19,599 bases of DNA from Fimbriimonas sp. (lineage in GTDB: Bacteria > Armatimonadota > Fimbriimonadia > Fimbriimonadales > Fimbriimonadaceae). Shown here in pieces: positions 16,622 through 19,599 of the stretch. The DNA is taken from positions 1 through 19,599 of the forward strand of contig JAUJNV010000037.1 of assembly GCA_030447945.1 (NCBI GenBank). Direction: 5' to 3'. How positions within the stretch are numbered: position 1 is the first letter of the stretch; each line of letters begins with the position of its first letter. The notes under the pieces were generated by a model, which was not told where the DNA came from, ran no database searches, and worked only from the letters and a program-made list of their open reading frames with translations. Both the position numbers and the translations under genes were made by a program.

Positions 16622-17130
16622 GGATCACGACGGGCCAGGCCTCCGATTAACGAGAGGTCCTCCCCGCTTCCGAGACGTTCGGGTGATCGGTACAGACGGT
16701 GGCCAGCTCGGCGTTCTTGCCGAAGTCGCCAAGCGCTGAACCCTGGCCCGTGAGCAGGGACTCGACGCCCAGCGATGGTCTCTCCGACCGCCGCCTCCGG
16801 TGTGCAAGATCATCGACTACGGTCGGCACAAGTACGAGACGGAGAAGCTTAACAAGGACGGCAAGAAGAAGCAACGGAAGTAAAGGGTATAAAGTCGGGT
16901 GCAGATCGCGGGACACGACATCTCGTTCCTCATTCGGAACGCGATCGAGTTCCTCGAGGGGGGCACAAGGTCAAGGTGACCTGCCAGTTTCGGGCTCATG
17001 GTGACGCACCGGAGTTGGGGGCATGAAGCTGGGGCCCTTCTTCAAGCAGTGCGCCCCCTGTCGGTGGTGGGGCGCATTCGACGATGGACAGCAAGCTCTG
17101 ATCTGTCGGTGCCTGGTGCCGAAGCCGCAG
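16622..17130 (+). pseudogene. infC: translation initiation factor IF-3, frame broken
   Basis: IF-3 binds the 30S subunit and checks initiator tRNA pairing. Cross-frame reading gives PPINERSSPLPR, RDVRVIGTDGGQLGVL, VCKIIDYGRHKYETEKLNKD, GKKKQRK, HDISFLIRNAIEFLEGGHKV, KVKVTCQFRAHGDAPELG, MDGQQALI and LVPKPQSRG. The order and content match IF-3 from N- to C-terminal domain, about 165 residues. It stands directly before rpmI and rplT, its conserved place in bacteria. At least four frame changes are needed. Because infC is normally essential, this gene is the best argument that the frame breaks in this region are errors. No ATG, GTG or TTG lies in the PINER frame between the upstream stop at 16616 and the motif, so the start is unresolved. 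infC can use rare starts such as AUU, but an indel could equally hide a normal one. Confidence 0.85.
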
Positions 17131-17144
17131 TCGAGGGGAAGAAA

Positions 17145-17339
17145 ATGCCAAAGATCAAGACCAACAAGACCGCGGCAAAGCGGTTCAAGATAACCGGAAG
17201 CGGGAAGATCACCCGCCGGAAGTCGCACAACAACCACCAGTTCCTACACAAGAAGGGGTCCCGCAAGAGGCGTCTTGAGCAGGAGCCCGTGGTCTTCCAG
17301 GGCGAGCTGAAGCGCATCAAGCGCATGCTCGTCCTCTGA
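17145..17339 (+). CDS. rpmI: 50S ribosomal protein bL35
   Basis: A 64-residue, very basic protein of the large ribosomal subunit. It starts MPKIKTNKTAAKRFKITG and contains the conserved ITRRKSHNNHQFLHKK core and the C-terminal ELKRIKRMLVL. The ATG at 17145 has GAGGGG (17133-17138) six bases upstream. A longer in-frame opening from 16998 exists, but its extra N-terminus belongs to the end of infC. It lies between infC and rplT as is usual. It is the first gene after the broken stretch that reads without a frame change. Confidence 0.97.
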   Translation: MPKIKTNKTAAKRFKITGSGKITRRKSHNNHQFLHKKGSRKRRLEQEPVVFQGELKRIKRMLVL

Positions 17340-17342
17340 TCC

Positions 17343-17374
17343 GCAATGGCCGCCCTCACCGGGGCGGCCATTGC
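17343..17374 (+). promoter_or_regulatory. 13-bp hairpin in the rpmI-rplT spacer
   Basis: GCAATGGCCGCCC (17343-17355) pairs perfectly with GGGCGGCCATTGC (17362-17374) around a six-base loop. It begins four bases after the rpmI stop. No T run follows, so it is not a plain intrinsic terminator. RNA processing, mRNA protection or an L20-type autoregulatory structure are possible. Confidence 0.6.
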
Positions 17375-17382
17375 CACGACCG

Positions 17383-17398
17383 GCGCCCTCCGGGGCGC
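17383..17398 (+). promoter_or_regulatory. second, shorter hairpin in the rpmI-rplT spacer
   Basis: GCGCCC (17383-17388) pairs with GGGCGC (17393-17398) around a four-base loop, eight bases after the first hairpin and about 60 before the rplT start. Confidence 0.4.
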
Positions 17399-17457
17399 GA
17401 CTCTACCGCTACCGCCCCTCCGAGGCTGGGACCCGGTGTTACAAAAGGAGAAGCATC

Positions 17458-17811
17458 ATGGCACGTGTCAAACGCGGCACAATGCGCCACAAGCGCCACA
17501 AGAAGGTAATCGAGCAGGCAAGCGGCTACTGGGGTCGAAAGAAGAACGTATTCAGCCGAGCCCACGAGCAGGTGATGAAGTCCGGGCAGTACGCTTTCCG
17601 CGACCGCCGGGCGAAGAAGCGGGACTTCCGTCGTCTCTGGATCGCGCGGATCAGTGCCGCCTGCGACGAAAGTGGGATCAAGTACTCGGAACTGATCTAC
17701 GGGCTGACCACGGCGGGCATTCAGATCAACCGCAAGATGCTGAGCGAGCTCGCGATTGCGGACATGGACGCGTTTCGGGCGGTCGTCGCCCAGGCTCGAG
17801 CCGCCGCTTAG
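17458..17811 (+). CDS. rplT: 50S ribosomal protein bL20
   Basis: A 117-residue large-subunit protein needed early in 50S assembly. It shows the family pattern MARVKRG, RHKKVIEQASGYWGRKKN, YAFRDRRAKKRDFRRLWI, ARISAAC, YGLTTAGIQINRKMLSELA and AIADMDAFRAVV. The ATG at 17458 has AAAGGAG at 17444-17450. In many bacteria L20 represses its own operon by binding its mRNA, so the hairpins just upstream are of interest. A long interrupted hairpin follows eight bases after the stop. The spacer to rpmI (118 bp) is longer than usual. Confidence 0.97.
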   Translation: MARVKRGTMRHKRHKKVIEQASGYWGRKKNVFSRAHEQVMKSGQYAFRDRRAKKRDFRRLWIARISAACDESGIKYSELIYGLTTAGIQINRKMLSELAIADMDAFRAVVAQARAAA

Positions 17812-17819
17812 CCGCTCTT

Positions 17820-17874
17820 GAGGGCGTCCTGCCCGCGGCTCTCCCCGACGAGGAGCTGCGGGCAGGAAGCCCTC
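17820..17874 (+). terminator. long interrupted hairpin after rplT
   Basis: GAGGGC (17820-17825) pairs with GCCCTC (17869-17874), then after 2-nt internal loops CCTGCCCGC (17828-17836) pairs with GCGGGCAGG (17858-17866), and an apical CTCC/GGAG closes a 7-base loop. It probably ends or protects the infC-rpmI-rplT transcript. It lacks the T run of a Rho-independent terminator. Confidence 0.55.
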
Positions 17875-17956
17875 GGTATGTCCGAACTAATACTGTGCAT
17901 CGGCCAAAACGCGGACGCGCTGTCAGACGGTCTAGGGAGAGAAGGCCTGTTAAACC

Positions 17957-18952
17957 ATGATTCTGTCGACGCTCGCCGCCCTATCCGCTCTCAGTGCCCC
18001 TCCGAACGCTGCGCCGGTCGCGCTCGCGCGCACCTTCAAGAAGGGTGAGCGCTTGACCTACCGGGTGGACTCCAACCTAGCCGTTCAGAGGCGGTTCAGG
18101 GGCCTTCAAACGTGGATGCCCGAAGACCTCGACCTCAGCTACGGCTTTACGACAGAAGTTACGGCCATGAAGACGGACGGGATCGCGCAGATCCGGTACA
18201 AGCGCCCGACCTTTACGGTAATCGAAGGAGAAACTCACAACGCGCCGCCCAAGCGGAAAGTCGAGAAGGTGAACTACGACATGTTGATTACGGTCTCTCC
18301 TCTGAACGAGATCATCGACATGAAGGATCTCGGTAAAAAGAAATCGGCCAGAGAGACGCGCCCCTTGCTCAGATCCCTAAGCCGAGGCGGCCAGAGCGCC
18401 GTTTTGAGAGGTCCGCTGGCGGGGTTCATTAGCGATATTTACCGGCTTGCTCTGTTCGTGGGATCCTTCGATAGCGCGCTCGACTTTTCGCCGAAGCTTT
18501 CGCTGGACGAGGTTAAAGTCGGCGATACCTGGAAGCGCACCGCCGGGTACCAGCCGCAAAAGGTGAAGGGCAAGCACGCCGTCCAGAGGCTGGACTACAC
18601 GTACACCTATAAGGGTCGCATGAAGTCCGGCAAGACCACAGTAGAGCGGATTCAGGCAACGCTAGCACTCGATGCGAACCTCGCCGACTTCGTCCACGAA
18701 GCCTACGACGTGAAGCCTCAGGAGACAGGGCTCAAGGGCATCCCAGTCAACTTGAAGGCTACTATCGACTTCGACTTAGACCCGAAGACGAAGCGTACAC
18801 TGCGCGCAACGGCCAGGGCCAAGGGCGGCTTCCAGGTCGTGATCACCGAGCTCCCGGACGAGCCGATCGAGGAGCAAACCTTCGAGGGGACCACTATCCT
18901 GAAGCTCGTTTCGACGGCCGCCGCAAAGCCTCCTCGAAAAAAGCGCAATTAG
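17957..18952 (+). CDS. secreted protein of unknown family
   Basis: I do not recognise this 331-residue protein. It opens with a short hydrophobic segment (MILSTLAALSALSA) and an Ala/Pro stretch that fits a signal peptide cut near residue 24. The mature part is rich in alternating strands (FKKGERLTYRVDSNL, YGFTTEVTAMKTDG, TAGYQPQKVKG, DYTYTYKGRMKSGKTTVERI, ATIDFDLDPKTKRTLRATAR) and basic residues. That suggests an all-beta barrel or sandwich, perhaps lipid- or envelope-facing, and it ends PPRKKRN. The ATG at 17957 has only a weak, distant AG-rich sequence upstream (GGGAGAG about 15 bases away). It reads in a single clean frame. It is separated from rplT by the long hairpin and is probably a separate transcript. 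Confidence 0.75.
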   Translation: MILSTLAALSALSAPPNAAPVALARTFKKGERLTYRVDSNLAVQRRFRGLQTWMPEDLDLSYGFTTEVTAMKTDGIAQIRYKRPTFTVIEGETHNAPPKRKVEKVNYDMLITVSPLNEIIDMKDLGKKKSARETRPLLRSLSRGGQSAVLRGPLAGFISDIYRLALFVGSFDSALDFSPKLSLDEVKVGDTWKRTAGYQPQKVKGKHAVQRLDYTYTYKGRMKSGKTTVERIQATLALDANLADFVHEAYDVKPQETGLKGIPVNLKATIDFDLDPKTKRTLRATARAKGGFQVVITELPDEPIEEQTFEGTTILKLVSTAAAKPPRKKRN

Positions 18953-19125
18953 TCGGCGTTCCTTCCTAGCCGCACGAACGTCAGTTACACACGTCCATGC
19001 GCGCGTCGATCTATTGGCGAGTCTTACCCGCCCAGGTCGAAGGCTGCGGGCGGAGGTATGTATGATGATGCCTATGCGGCTTAGCTGTCGATCGCTTCGA
19101 CCTTTTGCGGCCGGGCCGATGCCCC
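18953..19125 (+). other. intergenic region before the membrane protein
   Basis: Holds one weak hairpin, CCGCCC (about 19029-19034) with GGGCGG (about 19048-19053), and a TATGAT at 19061-19066 that could be a -10 box for the membrane protein, with no fitting -35. Nothing else is recognisable. Confidence 0.25.
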
Positions 19126-19599
19126 ATGATCGGGGTTAACGTCCGGCGCTCCCTACCAGGGGCACAGCGGATCTCTATGACCACGGCGGTCGTGGGGATC
19201 GGCTTCCTCGCGAGCTTATCCTTCTACGCCGCCCTCCGGTGGCACTATGAGGGGACGGGAAATGCCCAGATGTGGGTGATTCTGCCCCTCATGGCGCTGG
19301 CTGCGGAGTTTATTCCCGTAGACCTTTCTCGACGAGGTTTGCGGATCACTTTCGCGCTGCCTTACGTGGCGGGTATGTGCGTTGCCGCGGGTCCTCTGGC
19401 CGCGATCTTGACGGATGTCGGCGCTACCGTGCTCGGTGGCTTGCTGGGCATGATCTCCCGGCGCCGGAGCCTCTCGCTGTTCTGGACGGCCACCAATGTG
19501 GCCGTCGCCACCTTAAGCGCCTCCTTGGGCTGCCTCGCGATGGGGGTTGTTGCCTATAGCACCGCAGGAATACCAGGTGCTCGCGTCCTAAGCGCGCTA
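19126..19599 (+). CDS. polytopic membrane protein, N-terminal part
   Basis: An open frame from ATG 19126 runs without stop to the window edge (158 residues shown). It has about four to five membrane helices: MTTAVVGIGFLASLSFYAAL, MWVILPLMALAAEFIPV, a long hydrophobic run ITFALPYVAGMCVAAGPLAA to TVLGGLLGMI, and LFWTATNVAVATLSASLGCL into MGVVAY. The polar link FIPVDLSRRGLRITFALPY resembles the N-terminal sensor region found before HD-GYP or GGDEF signalling domains in some bacteria, but the effector part is outside the window and this is a guess. The frame is open back to 19069. A second ATG at 19177, at the start of the first helix, has AGCGGA in front and may be the true start. Confidence 0.7.
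   Translation, partial: MIGVNVRRSLPGAQRISMTTAVVGIGFLASLSFYAALRWHYEGTGNAQMWVILPLMALAAEFIPVDLSRRGLRITFALPYVAGMCVAAGPLAAILTDVGATVLGGLLGMISRRRSLSLFWTATNVAVATLSASLGCLAMGVVAYSTAGIPGARVLSAL

Larger units (their letters stand above)
9360..17144. other. block of pervasive frame breaks, probably low-accuracy sequence
   Basis: Every gene of normal length in this block changes frame repeatedly while keeping family motifs in order, on both strands. Genes on both sides (2-kb transketolase, rpmI, rplT, the 996-bp secreted-protein gene) have none. The edges are sharp, inside the DUF4394 gene on the left and at the infC-rpmI junction on the right. Open frames over about 200 codons inside the block are chance frames or joined pieces, and automatic gene calls here should not be trusted. 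Confidence 0.75.

Noticed and set aside
9360..17144. Genomic island or decaying prophage
   Set aside because: No integrase, transposase, phage gene or repeat borders; the contents are ordinary housekeeping and metabolic genes with intact motifs.
16998..17144. N-terminal extension of L35 in the same frame
   Set aside because: L35 begins MPKIKT across bacteria and a ribosome binding site stands before that ATG; the extension overlaps the end of infC.

Overview
The window is high-GC bacterial DNA. Its gene types (GH4 glycosidase, FadN-type beta-oxidation protein, DUF4394 lipoprotein, infC-rpmI-rplT cluster, large secreted proteins of unknown family) would fit an Armatimonadota (Fimbriimonadia-like) chromosome. 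That placement is an inference from gene content and protein style, because no marker gene here settles it. I see no integrase, transposase, phage gene or CRISPR array.

Layout. 1-9066 holds ordinary intact genes: homoserine O-acetyltransferase (metX, +), a GH4 NAD-dependent glycosidase (-), a single-domain response regulator (+), tRNA-Asp and tRNA-Phe (+), a D-Ala-D-Ala dipeptidase of the VanX/DdpX type (+), a 788-residue secreted protein that looks like a GH42-style barrel with a CBM-like tail (-), transketolase (+), and a small membrane-anchored ankyrin protein (+). From about 9.36 to 17.14 kb no long gene stays in one frame, yet recognisable proteins can be read by switching frames every 50-200 bases. 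In order they are a DUF4394 lipoprotein (+), a Gfo/Idh/MocA oxidoreductase (-), an S1/P1 nuclease (-), a possible small membrane peptide (+), MazG (-), a parvulin-type peptidyl-prolyl isomerase (-), a FadN-type 3-hydroxyacyl-CoA dehydrogenase/enoyl-CoA hydratase (-), and translation initiation factor IF-3 (+). From 17145 the reading frames are clean again: rpmI, rplT, a secreted protein of unknown family, and the start of a polytopic membrane protein cut by the window edge.

The main conclusion is about that middle block. infC is normally essential and sits in its conserved place just before rpmI-rplT, but it is broken in the same way as its neighbours, while catalytic motifs survive throughout. 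The simplest reading is a stretch of poor consensus sequence with indel errors, not a pseudogene island. Gene calls there would be mostly nonsense or shadows, so the reconstructed calls should be used.

The most unusual DNA structure is a 144-bp inverted repeat at 9998-10141, built of degenerate 7-bp units (CGTNGNN), with one arm one unit longer than the other. It lies exactly between two convergent genes, and its two ends appear to supply the stop codons of both. Other structures worth attention are two GC-rich hairpins between rpmI and rplT, a long interrupted hairpin after rplT, a likely leaderless start for transketolase, and a G:G mismatch in the T stem of tRNA-Asp.
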